A stretch of DNA of 64,000 nt, from NCBI RefSeq assembly GCF_011601275.1, contig NZ_JAAOLY010000021.1:19734-83733 (forward strand), given 5' to 3'. Position 1 is the first letter of the stretch. The number at the start of each line of letters is the position of its first letter. The notes under the pieces are model-generated. The model had not been told where the DNA came from, did not search any database, and saw only the letters and a list, made by a program, of their open reading frames with translations. The DNA is from Janthinobacterium lividum. GTDB lineage: Bacteria; Pseudomonadota; Gammaproteobacteria; Burkholderiales; Burkholderiaceae_D. Below, one piece after another: positions 51,936 to 60,319 of the stretch. The translations under genes and the position numbers were made by a program.

Positions 51936-52883
51936 ATGACAAATACCCATACCCTCCCCCTGGCCGTCGCCATCATGGGCCCCACGGCCAGCGGCAAGAC
52001 GGCCAGTGCGCTGGCCATCGCGCAAGCCATCCCGTCCGAGATCATTTCCGTCGATTCCGCCCTCGTCTACCGGGGCATGGATATCGGCACGGCCAAGCCG
52101 TCGAGGGAAGAACTGGCCCAGGTACAGCATCATCTGATCGACATCATCGACCCGCTGGACGCCTATTCCGTGGCGCAGTTCCGCAACGACACCCTGCGCC
52201 TGGTGGCGGAGATCTCCGCGCGCGGCAAGCTGCCGCTGCTCGTCGGCGGCACCATGCTGTATTTTAAGGGTCTGGCCGATGGCCTCGACGACTTGCCCGG
52301 CGCCGACCCGGCCTTGCGCGCCCAGCTGGAAGAGGACGCGGCCGCCATCGGCTGGCCCGCCATGCATGCGCGCCTGGCACAGCAAGACCCTGTCACGGCG
52401 GCGCGCCTGGCGCCGCAGGACGCGCAGCGCATCGGCCGCGCGCTGGAAATCATCGCCCTGTCCGGCCAGCCCATGTCGGCCCTGCTGGCGCGACGCGAAA
52501 AGACCGTGCTGCCGTTCCAGTTGCAATCATTCGCGCTGGAACCGTCGGACCGCGCCGTGCTGCATGCGCGCATCGCCACGCGCTTCGACCTGATGCTGAA
52601 AAACGACGCCCTGCTCGATGAAGTGGATGGGTTGCGCCGGCGCGGCGACCTGCACCCGGGCCTGCCATCGATGCGCTGCGTGGGCTACCGCCAGGCCTGG
52701 GACTACCTCGATGGCCGCATCGACCGCGCCGCCCTGCGCGAGACGGGCATCATCGCCACGCGCCAGTTGGCCAAGCGACAGCTGACCTGGCTGCGTTCGA
52801 TGCCGGAACGCATCGTCATCGACTGCCTGGGCGCCGATCCGGCCTCGTCCATGCTGGCGCAGATCCAGCCGTTGCTGAAATAA
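51936..52883 (+). CDS. miaA: tRNA dimethylallyltransferase
   Basis: A 315-residue enzyme that adds the isopentenyl group to A37 of tRNAs reading UNN codons. The P-loop is GPTASGKT (15-22), with [18 protein letters not shown] and the [11 protein letters not shown] block next and [13 protein letters not shown] at the tRNA side. ATG 51936 was chosen because homology begins at [17 protein letters not shown]. It follows mutL at 79 bases; the mutL-miaA order is conserved in proteobacteria. Confidence 0.95.
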   Translation: MTNTHTLPLAVAIMGPTASGKTASALAIAQAIPSEIISVDSALVYRGMDIGTAKPSREELAQVQHHLIDIIDPLDAYSVAQFRNDTLRLVAEISARGKLPLLVGGTMLYFKGLADGLDDLPGADPALRAQLEEDAAAIGWPAMHARLAQQDPVTAARLAPQDAQRIGRALEIIALSGQPMSALLARREKTVLPFQLQSFALEPSDRAVLHARIATRFDLMLKNDALLDEVDGLRRRGDLHPGLPSMRCVGYRQAWDYLDGRIDRAALRETGIIATRQLAKRQLTWLRSMPERIVIDCLGADPASSMLAQIQPLLK

Positions 52884-52933
52884 TCATGAACGCTGTAACA
52901 CACAAAAAATCCACAGATTTTTCATGGCCAGCA

Positions 52934-52962
52934 TTGACAAGGAAATGGGAAGACTGGATAAT
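52934..52962 (+). promoter_or_regulatory. Strong promoter of the tRNA-Met pair
   Basis: A consensus TTGACA (52934-52939) and GATAAT (52957-52962) with a 17-base spacer stand 12 bases before the first tRNA. The GC-rich ATGCTCGG discriminator is typical of stable-RNA promoters under stringent control. Confidence 0.75.
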
Positions 52963-52974
52963 GCTCGGCTGTTG

Positions 52975-53051
52975 GGTGATATAGCTCAGTTGGTTAGAGC
53001 ACAGCATTCATAATGCTGGGGTCGGTGGTTCAAGTCCACCTATCACCACCA
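52975..53051 (+). tRNA. tRNA-Met (CAU), copy 1
   Basis: A 77-nt cloverleaf with acceptor stem GGTGATA/TATCACC, a TAGCTCAGTTGGTTAGAGC D arm, anticodon stem CAGCA/TGCTG with loop TTCATAA (CAU at 53009-53011), GGTTCAAGTCC T loop, and encoded CCA. The paired 1-72 position and lack of GGG/CCC in the anticodon stem exclude initiator tRNA; elongator Met is favoured over lysidine-type Ile2 by the TGGGGTC variable region. Confidence 0.93.
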
Positions 53052-53060
53052 AAGAACATC

Positions 53061-53079
53061 GATCAGGTTTCCCCTGATC
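53061..53079 (+). other. Hairpin in the spacer between tRNA copies
   Basis: GATCAGG (53061-53067) pairs with CCTGATC (53073-53079) with a TTTCC loop. It probably helps processing of the tandem tRNA precursor. A CCGGTCTG direct repeat follows (about 53091-53107). Confidence 0.5.
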
Positions 53080-53110
53080 AAAACGAGCATCCGGTCTGAC
53101 CGGTCTGTTT

Positions 53111-53187
53111 GGTGATATAGCTCAGTTGGTTAGAGCACAGCATTCATAATGCTGGGGTCGGTGGTTCAAGTCCACCTATCACCACCA
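53111..53187 (+). tRNA. tRNA-Met (CAU), copy 2
   Basis: Identical over all 77 nt to copy 1, including the encoded CCA. No promoter of its own is seen in the 59-base spacer, so both are likely cut from one transcript that ends at the terminator at 53206. Confidence 0.93.
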
Positions 53188-53205
53188 AGAATTTGCAGTA
53201 TGAAG

Positions 53206-53240
53206 AACCCGCCCCTGTCCCGTGCAGCGGCGGGTTTTTT
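53206..53240 (+). terminator. Strong intrinsic terminator after the tRNA pair
   Basis: AACCCGCC (53206-53213) pairs with GGCGGGTT (53229-53236), followed by TTTT. The run reads in the plus direction, 19 bases after the second tRNA. Confidence 0.8.
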
Positions 53241-53328
53241 CATTTCCGCCATCAGCGCGCATGCGGCCTGCGCGCAACACTGTCCCCTCCCCATGCAATC
53301 GGGGATTGTGGCAAGCCGCCTCTGCCGC

Positions 53329-53357
53329 TTACAATGAGAATAATTCTCATTTATATT
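53329..53357 (+). promoter_or_regulatory. Fur-controlled promoter of the FecI-like sigma gene
   Basis: TTACAA (53329-53334) and TATATT (53352-53357) are 17 bases apart. A perfect 19-bp palindrome AATGAGAAT-A-ATTCTCATT (53333-53351), matching the Fur 7-1-7 pattern, fills the whole spacer, so Fur-Fe2+ would block RNA polymerase when iron is plentiful. Confidence 0.75.
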
Positions 53358-53368
53358 ATTCATCACCC

Positions 53369-53896
53369 ATGTCCGCCATCCAGCCCAGCCTGCAACAGCA
53401 AGTGCAGTCGCTTTACAGCGAGCATCACGGCTGGCTGGTCGGCTGGCTGCGCAAGAAACTCAGCTGCCCGCATGGCGCGGCCGACGTGGCGCAAGACACT
53501 TTTTTACGCATCATCGCCTCGCGCGACGCCCTGTTCGGCATGCGCGAGCCGCGCGCCTATCTGTCGACGACGGCGAAACGCTTGCTGCTCGACCGCGCGC
53601 GCCGGCAAGTACTCGAACGCAGCTACCTGGCGGAACTGGCCCTGCTGGCCGACAGCCTGCCCGGCGCACCCTCGCCGGAGGAGATCCTGATGGCCGTGCA
53701 GGCGCTCGGGCAGATCGCCACGGCGCTGGACGGCTTGCCGGCCAAGGCACGCGACGCCTTTTTGCTGCACTACCTGGAAGAACAGCCGCAGGCCGCCGTC
53801 GCCGCGCAGCTGAACGTCTCCACGCGCATGGTGCAAAAATACCTAGTGCAAGCCTTGCTGGCCTGCCGCCACGCCTGCCCGGCCATGGCGGCATGA
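53369..53896 (+). CDS. ECF sigma factor, FecI family
   Basis: A 175-residue sigma factor with region 2 (LYSEHHGWLVGWLRKKLSCPHGAADVAQDTFLRI) and region 4 (LPAKARDAFLLHYLEEQPQAAVAAQLNVSTRMVQKYLVQAL). It would direct RNA polymerase to the siderophore-receptor gene once released by FecR. ATG 53369 is just after the Fur-box promoter; a longer upstream reading would run into that promoter. The start of fecR overlaps its end by 4 bases (53893-53896). Confidence 0.9.
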   Translation: MSAIQPSLQQQVQSLYSEHHGWLVGWLRKKLSCPHGAADVAQDTFLRIIASRDALFGMREPRAYLSTTAKRLLLDRARRQVLERSYLAELALLADSLPGAPSPEEILMAVQALGQIATALDGLPAKARDAFLLHYLEEQPQAAVAAQLNVSTRMVQKYLVQALLACRHACPAMAA

Positions 53897-54891
53897 GCGG
53901 CACGCGCACCGATATCGCCGCCGAGCAGGCCGCCCGCTGGATCGTGCAGCTGAGCGCGGACGACCTGGCCGAACGCGACATGGCGCGAGCCGGCTTCGCT
54001 GCGTGGAAGGCGGCCGATCCGCTGCACGCGACAGTGGCCGCCGACATGGAAAACCTGCTGCGTCAATTGAATGCCGTGCGCGAGCCGGCCGGCGGCGACC
54101 ATCGCCCCGCACGCGCCGCCCTGGCCGCCATCGCGCCCAAGCGCCAGCGTCTGCGCCAGCTGGCCGCCGCCAGCGCCGTAGCCGTGCTGGTGCTGACCGG
54201 CGCGCTGGTCCTCGGCGAACGTCCCGCCTACCTGCTGGCCGACCTGCGCAGTCCCACGGGACAATGGCAGACGCACACCCTTGCCGATGGCAGCCGCCTG
54301 ACCCTGGCCGGCGGCAGCGCCGTCAACGTGCGCTTCAATGCGGGCGAGAGGCATGTGGAACTGGTGCGTGGCGACATTCTCGTCAACGTGGCCAAGGATG
54401 CGCAGCGCCCCTTCATCGTCGACAGCGACCACGCGGCGATCCGTGCGCTGGGTACGCGCTTTGCCGTGCGCAGGGAAAACGGCGCCACCATCTTGAGCAT
54501 GCTCGAATCGACAGTATCGGCGCAGGTGCCGCAACATCCGGCCGTCGTGGTGCAGGCGGGCCAGCGCACGCGCATCACGCGCGATGGCGTCGGGCCACTG
54601 ACAAGCATCGATGCGGCCAGCGTGCAGCAAGCGTGGCGCGCGCACCAGCTGGTGGTCGACGGCTTGCCGCTGGCCGACGTGCTCGACGAGCTGGCGCGCC
54701 AGCGCCCCGGCCAGCTGCATTACGACCGGGCGCAGATCGCCGGCATCCGCGTGGCGGCCGTGCTGCCGCTGGACGACACGGACAAGGCGCTGCAGCTGTT
54801 GATCGACAATTTCCCCCAGTTGCGCATCCGCATGCTGACGCGCTACCTGGTGATGGTGGACGCGCCCGCCAGCGGCCCCGCAAAAAAATAA
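53893..54891 (+). CDS. FecR-family sigma regulator
   Basis: A 332-residue single-pass regulator: cytosolic DUF4880/anti-sigma domain (1-85, EQAARWIVQLSADDLAERDMARAGFAAWK), membrane helix (about 89-107), then the periplasmic FecR domain (120-215) and a C-terminal STN-like region (250-325). It relays the state of the outer-membrane receptor to the sigma factor. The gene order fecI-fecR-receptor fits cell-surface signalling. Confidence 0.9.
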   Translation: MSGTRTDIAAEQAARWIVQLSADDLAERDMARAGFAAWKAADPLHATVAADMENLLRQLNAVREPAGGDHRPARAALAAIAPKRQRLRQLAAASAVAVLVLTGALVLGERPAYLLADLRSPTGQWQTHTLADGSRLTLAGGSAVNVRFNAGERHVELVRGDILVNVAKDAQRPFIVDSDHAAIRALGTRFAVRRENGATILSMLESTVSAQVPQHPAVVVQAGQRTRITRDGVGPLTSIDAASVQQAWRAHQLVVDGLPLADVLDELARQRPGQLHYDRAQIAGIRVAAVLPLDDTDKALQLLIDNFPQLRIRMLTRYLVMVDAPASGPAKK

Positions 54892-54973
54892 ATGTATTTT
54901 TTTGCGTTCGCGGTTCCACTTTGCGCATCTCGTGCGTCAAGGCAGCTGAGATCAATCAAAAAAGGCTGTCACC

Positions 54974-57448
54974 ATGTACGCTCAAGTCGTTGCCCTTTCA
55001 TCCACGCACACCCTGCGCACGCGTTTGCGCCCACTGGCCCTGGCCGCCCTGTTGCTGGCCAGCGCCGGCCTGCACGCCCAGGCAGTCGCCCAGACCGTGC
55101 CGGCTGCCGCCAGCTACGCCATCCCCGCCGGTCCGCTGGCCGGCGCCCTGAACCGCTATGCGCAGCAGGCGGGCGTGTCCATCGTCATCGATTCGGCCAA
55201 GGTGCAGGGACTGCAGACGGCCGGCCTGCAGGGCAGCTACGCCATCGACGACGGCTTTGCAGTGCTGCTGCGCGGCAGCGGCTACGCCATCGGCAAGACG
55301 GCCACCGGCTATGTGCTGGTGGCCGCGCCGGCGTCCGCCCCAACGGCGGCGGCCAGCGCCGCTTCGGCGGCCGAGCGCACCATGCCCTCGATTACCATCG
55401 TCGGCCAGGCCGAGCAAGGCGCCACTACGGAAGGCAGCGGCTCCTACACGGCGCGCAAGATCACCCTCGGCAAGGGAGAACAGTCGATGAAGGACATGCC
55501 GCAATCGGTGAGCGTGCTGACGCGCCAGCGCCTGGACGACCAGGGCATCACGGACTTGCGCGAAGCCGTCAACAACGTCACCGGCGTGGTCGGCGTGCAT
55601 GGCGTGGGCCCGGGCGTGGTGATCACTTCGCGCGGCTTCCAGATCGATCAATGGCAGTACGATGGCGTGCCGATCGACCGCAACACCTATGCGCTGGGTA
55701 ACTGGGGCCAGGAAAACATGGTCATCTACGACCGCCTGGAAGTGCTGCGCGGCGCATCAAGCCTGCTCGAAGGCACGGGCAGCCCGGGCGGCTCCGTCAA
55801 CCTGGTGCGCAAGCGCCCGCTGGCCACGCGCCAGGTCGCGCTCACGGGCCGCGCCGGTTCGTGGGACCACTACGGCGCGCAGCTCGACGCCAGCACGCCG
55901 CTGAATGCGCAAGGCAGCCTGCGCGGACGCGCCATCGTCGATGAAGACGACAGCCATTCCTTCATCGACCAGGTCTGGAGCAAGAACCGCACCGTGTATG
56001 CGGCGCTCGACTACGACCTCGGCCCCGCCACCACCGTGGGCCTGGCCGTGAGCAACGTCAATGGGCGCGGCCGCCCGATGTTCATCGGCCTGGCGCGCTA
56101 CGCCGACGGCAGCGAGCTGGGATTGCCCCGCTCGACCTATACGGGCGCCGACTGGAACCGCAGCAAGGTGGAACAGACCACCGTCAACCTGGACCTTGAG
56201 CACCACTTCAACAGCCGGTGGACCTTCAAGACGGCCGCGCTGGGCGTCAATGAACGTACCAATTCGACCCACCAGCGCATGGCCGGCACCATCAAGGCCG
56301 ATGGCAGCGGTTCCATGTACGGCGACTTCTCCACCGATTTCAAGAACCAGAAGCGCGGCATCGACGCCTTCGTACGTGGCAAATTCGATGGCCTGGGCAT
56401 CGCGCAGGAAGTCGTCGTGGGCGCCAGCTATGTGAAGTTCCATTCCGACGACCGCTATGCGCGCGCCTGGACGCAGGGCGCGCAAATCTTCAATATCGAC
56501 CATCACCGCCCATGGCAGGACTTCGACACCATCGCCGCGCGCGGCGTGAGCTCCAGCAGCACCTACGACATGCGCCAGAAAGGCCTGTACGGCACCTGGA
56601 ACGGCCAGCTGACCACTCACCTGAAAGCCTTGCTGGGCGGACGTTTCAGCTGGTATGACTTCGAGTATGCCCCCCAGGGCGGCACGGCGGACACCACCCG
56701 TGTCACGGCCAAGTTCACGCCATCGGTGGCCCTGATGCATGCGCTGACGCCGCAATGGTCCACCTACGCCAGCTATGCGGGCGTGTTCCAGCCGCAGACG
56801 AACCGCAACGCGGCAGGCCAGGTCCTGAAACCGGTCACGGGCGACAGCTATGAAGCGGGTATCAAGGGCGAGCTGCTGGACGGCAAAGTCAATACCTCGC
56901 TGGCCGTCTTCCGCTACGAGCACAAGGACCGCGCCGTCAACGACTACGCCGCCGGTTTCGCCTGCGACGGCTGGTACTGCTCGCGCGCCTCGGGCAAGGT
57001 GCGCAGCCAGGGCCTGGAAGCGGAAGTGTCGGGCGAAGTGGCGCGCGGCCTGCAGCTGTCGGCCGGCTATGCCTACACGACGACGACCTACCTCGACGAC
57101 CCGGACAACAAGGGCGAGGTCTTCTCGACATGGACGCCGAAGCACATGTTGCGCCTGTGGTCCGGCTATACCCTGCCCGGCGAGTGGAGCAAATTCAGCG
57201 TCGGCGCCGGCGTGAACATGCAAAGCCACACGCTGGACTTCGGCCGCTCGTTCGACGTGGCCGGCTTCTCGCTGTGGAACGCGCGCCTGGCCTGGCAAGC
57301 CACGCCGCAGCTGTCGCTGGCCGTCAACGTCAACAACCTGTTCGACAAGCGCTACGTGATCCCGTCGTATAACGACACGGGCGGCAATAACCACTTCGGC
57401 GACCCGCGCAACGTGCAGCTGACCCTGAAGTACACGCCGAAGTGGTAG
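54974..57448 (+). CDS. TonB-dependent siderophore receptor with signalling (STN) domain
   Basis: An 824-residue outer-membrane receptor. After the signal peptide (about 1-40) comes an STN domain (45-115, ASYAIPAGPLAGALNRYAQQAGVSIVID), a TonB box (PSITIVGQ near 136), the plug (QSMKDMPQSVSVLTRQ...RGASSLLEGTGSPGGSVNLVRKRP) and a 22-strand barrel ending in the aromatic W824. The STN domain marks it as a transducer that activates the adjacent FecIR pair. The layout is of the FpvA/FhuE type, so a hydroxamate or mixed ferric siderophore is likely; no siderophore synthesis genes are nearby. Confidence 0.92.
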   Translation: MYAQVVALSSTHTLRTRLRPLALAALLLASAGLHAQAVAQTVPAAASYAIPAGPLAGALNRYAQQAGVSIVIDSAKVQGLQTAGLQGSYAIDDGFAVLLRGSGYAIGKTATGYVLVAAPASAPTAAASAASAAERTMPSITIVGQAEQGATTEGSGSYTARKITLGKGEQSMKDMPQSVSVLTRQRLDDQGITDLREAVNNVTGVVGVHGVGPGVVITSRGFQIDQWQYDGVPIDRNTYALGNWGQENMVIYDRLEVLRGASSLLEGTGSPGGSVNLVRKRPLATRQVALTGRAGSWDHYGAQLDASTPLNAQGSLRGRAIVDEDDSHSFIDQVWSKNRTVYAALDYDLGPATTVGLAVSNVNGRGRPMFIGLARYADGSELGLPRSTYTGADWNRSKVEQTTVNLDLEHHFNSRWTFKTAALGVNERTNSTHQRMAGTIKADGSGSMYGDFSTDFKNQKRGIDAFVRGKFDGLGIAQEVVVGASYVKFHSDDRYARAWTQGAQIFNIDHHRPWQDFDTIAARGVSSSSTYDMRQKGLYGTWNGQLTTHLKALLGGRFSWYDFEYAPQGGTADTTRVTAKFTPSVALMHALTPQWSTYASYAGVFQPQTNRNAAGQVLKPVTGDSYEAGIKGELLDGKVNTSLAVFRYEHKDRAVNDYAAGFACDGWYCSRASGKVRSQGLEAEVSGEVARGLQLSAGYAYTTTTYLDDPDNKGEVFSTWTPKHMLRLWSGYTLPGEWSKFSVGAGVNMQSHTLDFGRSFDVAGFSLWNARLAWQATPQLSLAVNVNNLFDKRYVIPSYNDTGGNNHFGDPRNVQLTLKYTPKW

Positions 57449-57478
57449 GCGGGTAGGAAGGCCGAGGGCCGGCGCGAG

Positions 57479-57520
57479 GGCCGTGGCGCGACATTCAGTT
57501 CGCGCCGCGGCCGGGATTTT
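57479..57520 (+). terminator. Terminator after the siderophore receptor gene
   Basis: GGCCGTGGCGCGA (57479-57491) pairs with TCGCGCCGCGGCC (57500-57512), 13 bp with one G-T, loop CATTCAGT, followed by GGGATTTT. Confidence 0.7.
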
Positions 57521-57591
57521 CGGCTAAGATGATGGCGCGGCGTTGCGCCGCACCGCATCGTGCATCGGCCTCTCATTCATCTACACCGTCA

Positions 57592-58611
57592 ATGGAACAA
57601 AAAGACAAGTCTTGGGTCACTTCGGTGGACGTCGCCAAACGGGCCGGCGTCTCGCGCTCCGCCGTCTCGCGCACGTTCACGCCCGGCGCCAGCGTGGCGC
57701 CCGAAACGCGGGCCCGCGTGATGGAAGCGGCGCAGTCGCTGGGCTACCAGGTCAACATCCTGGCGCGCAGCATGAACCAGGGACAAAGCAACCTGGTAGG
57801 CGTCGTCATCACGGGCTTCACGGACCCGTTCCGCGTAGCCCTGCTGGGCGAAGTCACGCGCAGCCTGAGCGAACATGCGCTGGTGCCGCTGCTGATGAAT
57901 GCGGAAGATCCCGAGCGCCTCAGCGAACTGCTGCGCATCCTCCTCAGCTATAAAATTTCCGGCGTCATCATGACGTCCGGCTCGCCGCCGTCCGCCGTGG
58001 CGACGGAATACCTGCAGCGCCAGGTGCCGGTGGCCATGATCAACCGCGCGCGCGACCTGAAGGGCGTGGACGTGGTCAACAGCGACAACCGCAACGGCGG
58101 CGAACTGGCGGCCAGCACCCTGCTCGACAGCGGGGCCAAGCGGCTGGCCTTCGTCAACACGCGCGCCAGCAGTTTCAGCGGCATCGCGCGCGGCAAGGCT
58201 TTCCTCGAGCACCTGGCGCCGGCGGTGGCAAAGAAACGCTGCACGGCTGGCGAATACCTGGCCGACGCCATCGGCTACCAGGCGGGCCAGGAAGCGGCCG
58301 ACGCCCTGCTCGCCTCGGGCAAGCTGCCCGACGGCGTCTTTTGCGCCACCGACCTGATCGCCTGCGGCTTCATCGACGCGGCGCGCAGCAAGTATGGCAT
58401 CGACGTGCCCGCGCAATTGCAGGTGATCGGCTTCGACGACATTCCCATGGCCGCGCTGGACGCCTACCAGCTGACCACCATCCGCCAGGATGCGGGCGAA
58501 CTGGCGCGCCGCGCCGTCAAGAGCCTGGTCGAACGCATGGAAAAATTTGCCATGCCGGGCCGCCTGAAGGAAGTTCCCGTCACTCTGGTGCGGCGCGGCA
58601 CGACGCGCTAA
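57592..58611 (+). CDS. LacI-family transcriptional regulator
   Basis: A 339-residue LacI/GalR protein. The N-terminal helix-turn-helix (TSVDVAKRAGVSRSAVSRTF, residues 9-28) and hinge (ILARSMNQGQSNLVGVV) precede a periplasmic-binding-like effector domain (65-330). The nearby target is probably the downstream phospholipase gene, whose start site carries two GCACACGTGT elements with the CG centre typical of LacI operators. ATG 57592 was chosen as the domain start; an upstream reading is not supported. The effector is unknown. Confidence 0.9.
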   Translation: MEQKDKSWVTSVDVAKRAGVSRSAVSRTFTPGASVAPETRARVMEAAQSLGYQVNILARSMNQGQSNLVGVVITGFTDPFRVALLGEVTRSLSEHALVPLLMNAEDPERLSELLRILLSYKISGVIMTSGSPPSAVATEYLQRQVPVAMINRARDLKGVDVVNSDNRNGGELAASTLLDSGAKRLAFVNTRASSFSGIARGKAFLEHLAPAVAKKRCTAGEYLADAIGYQAGQEAADALLASGKLPDGVFCATDLIACGFIDAARSKYGIDVPAQLQVIGFDDIPMAALDAYQLTTIRQDAGELARRAVKSLVERMEKFAMPGRLKEVPVTLVRRGTTR

Positions 58612-58708
58612 ACGATGCAATACGGCAGATGGCGCAACGCCGTCTGCCTGCCCGCCACCGCCCGCCGTTCCCCGTTTTCCACACTTTTTCATCCCCCGCC
58701 TGTACTTG

Positions 58709-58765
58709 TTGACATCAAAAAAAATCCGGGTTACTGTTTGCACACGTGTACTGCACACGTGTGCA
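58709..58765 (+). promoter_or_regulatory. Promoter with LacI-type operators before the phospholipase gene
   Basis: TTGACA (58709-58714) and TACTGT (58732-58737) have a 17-base spacer. GCACACGTGT at 58740-58749 and the palindrome TGCACACGTGTGCA at 58752-58765 cover the start site, spaced 13 bases centre to centre, so binding should repress. Confidence 0.7.
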
Positions 58766-58844
58766 ATTTCTTCAGACAGGCCAGTTCCGGCCACACCACT
58801 ACAAAAAGCGCCCCTTCCACGGAGGCGTCATCAAGGAGACTGTT

Positions 58845-60239
58845 ATGTTGAACCACGTTCTAAGAACCGCCCTGCTCGGCATCGGGGCGATCGGCCTGGC
58901 GGCCTGTACCACGCCCGCCGGCACGCAGCACAGTACGCCCGCCGCCGCCGATCCGAAGCTGGCGAAGATCGGCCAGATCGTCGTCGTGTACATGGAAAAC
59001 CGCAGCTTCGACCACCTGTTCGGCACTTTCCCCGGCGCCGACGGCATCGCCAATGGCCGTTCGCCCGACACCACCACGCAGACCGGCCCCAATGGCAAGC
59101 CGTATGCCATGCTGCCCGCCGTGGCGCTCGACAAGGGCGGCCTGGACTCGCGCTTCAAGGCCGACATCGCCAACGCGCCCTTCCACATGGAGCCGAGCGT
59201 GTCGCTGGGCGACAAGACGGCCAGTCCCGTGCACGCGTTCTGGACGCACAAGCGCCAGATCAACGACGGCAAGAACGACCGCTTCGTCGTCGAGGGCAAT
59301 ACGGGCGCCCTGCCCATGGGCTATTTCGACGGTAGCAAGCTCAAACTGTGGGCGCTGGCGCAGCGCTACACGCTGGCCGACCGCTTCTTCCAGTCCGCCT
59401 ATGGCGGCTCCTTCCTCAATCACATGTGGCTGACCTGCGCCTGCACACCCGTGTTCCCGAACGCGCCCAAGTCGATCGTCGCCCAGGATGAGCGCGGCAC
59501 GGGCCACAAGAAGGGCGAAGAGGCGGAAGTGACGCAGGACGGCTACGCCGTCAACACCATGCAAGGCCCGCTGCTGTTCGACCCGACCAAGAAGCAGACG
59601 TTCCTGCCGCCGCAAACCATGCCCACCATCGGCGACCGCCTGACGGACAAGGGCATCTCGTGGGTCTATTATGCGGACGGCTACGACATCGCCGTCGCCT
59701 CTACCAAGTCGGGCAAAAAGGCCGACGATTTCTCGTATCACCACCAGCCGTTCACCTACTTCAAGCGCTTCATCGACAGCCCGCAGCAGCGCGCCACGCA
59801 CCTGAAGGACCGTTCGGACATGCTCGCCGACGTCCAGGCGGGCAAGCTGCCGCCCGTCTCGTTCTACAAACCCATGGGCAAGAAGAACATGCATCCGGGG
59901 ATGGATAAATCGAGCGTGGCGGCCGGCGACGACGAGGGCGTGGCCATCATCAGCGCCATCATGGAAGGGCCGCAATGGAAGGATACCGTCATCATCGTCA
60001 CCACCGATGAAAACGGCGGTTTCTGGGACCACGTGGCGCCACCGAAAGGCGACCGCTTCGGCCCGGCCACGCGCATCCCCGCCCTGGTCATCTCGCCCTT
60101 CAGCGAAGGCGGCCATATCGACCATACCGAGTATGAAACCGTGTCGATCCTGAAGTTCATCGAGGAACGCCATGGCCTGGCGCCCTTGAGCGAGCGCGAT
60201 GCGCGCGCCAACAGCCTGGCCAAAGCCCTCAAGCTGTAA
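58845..60239 (+). CDS. Phospholipase C/acid phosphatase-family lipoprotein
   Basis: A 464-residue exported phosphoesterase. The lipobox GLAAC (Cys21) predicts an outer-membrane lipoprotein. The family core VVVYMENRSFDHLFGTFPGADG (about 46-67) contains the catalytic Glu/Asn region, and TTDENGGFWDHVAPP and YETVSILKFIEERHGLAPL close the domain. The family (phospholipase C and AcpA-like acid phosphatase) cleaves phosphoesters of lipids or soluble compounds. AAGGAGA precedes ATG 58845. Size and lipoprotein anchor favour the AcpA-like branch, but the substrate is undetermined. Confidence 0.87.
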   Translation: MLNHVLRTALLGIGAIGLAACTTPAGTQHSTPAAADPKLAKIGQIVVVYMENRSFDHLFGTFPGADGIANGRSPDTTTQTGPNGKPYAMLPAVALDKGGLDSRFKADIANAPFHMEPSVSLGDKTASPVHAFWTHKRQINDGKNDRFVVEGNTGALPMGYFDGSKLKLWALAQRYTLADRFFQSAYGGSFLNHMWLTCACTPVFPNAPKSIVAQDERGTGHKKGEEAEVTQDGYAVNTMQGPLLFDPTKKQTFLPPQTMPTIGDRLTDKGISWVYYADGYDIAVASTKSGKKADDFSYHHQPFTYFKRFIDSPQQRATHLKDRSDMLADVQAGKLPPVSFYKPMGKKNMHPGMDKSSVAAGDDEGVAIISAIMEGPQWKDTVIIVTTDENGGFWDHVAPPKGDRFGPATRIPALVISPFSEGGHIDHTEYETVSILKFIEERHGLAPLSERDARANSLAKALKL

Positions 60240-60319
60240 CTCCCATCGTCCTGCCTATCTATCCTGGGTGCGCCGCCCTGCGCGGCGCGCCCGGGCAACT
60301 CACATCCAAAGGAAACGCC

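Noticed and set aside
52975..53187. Tandem tRNAs as a mobile-element attachment site
   Set aside because: No integrase, direct repeat of a tRNA 3-prime end or change in gene style was found nearby.
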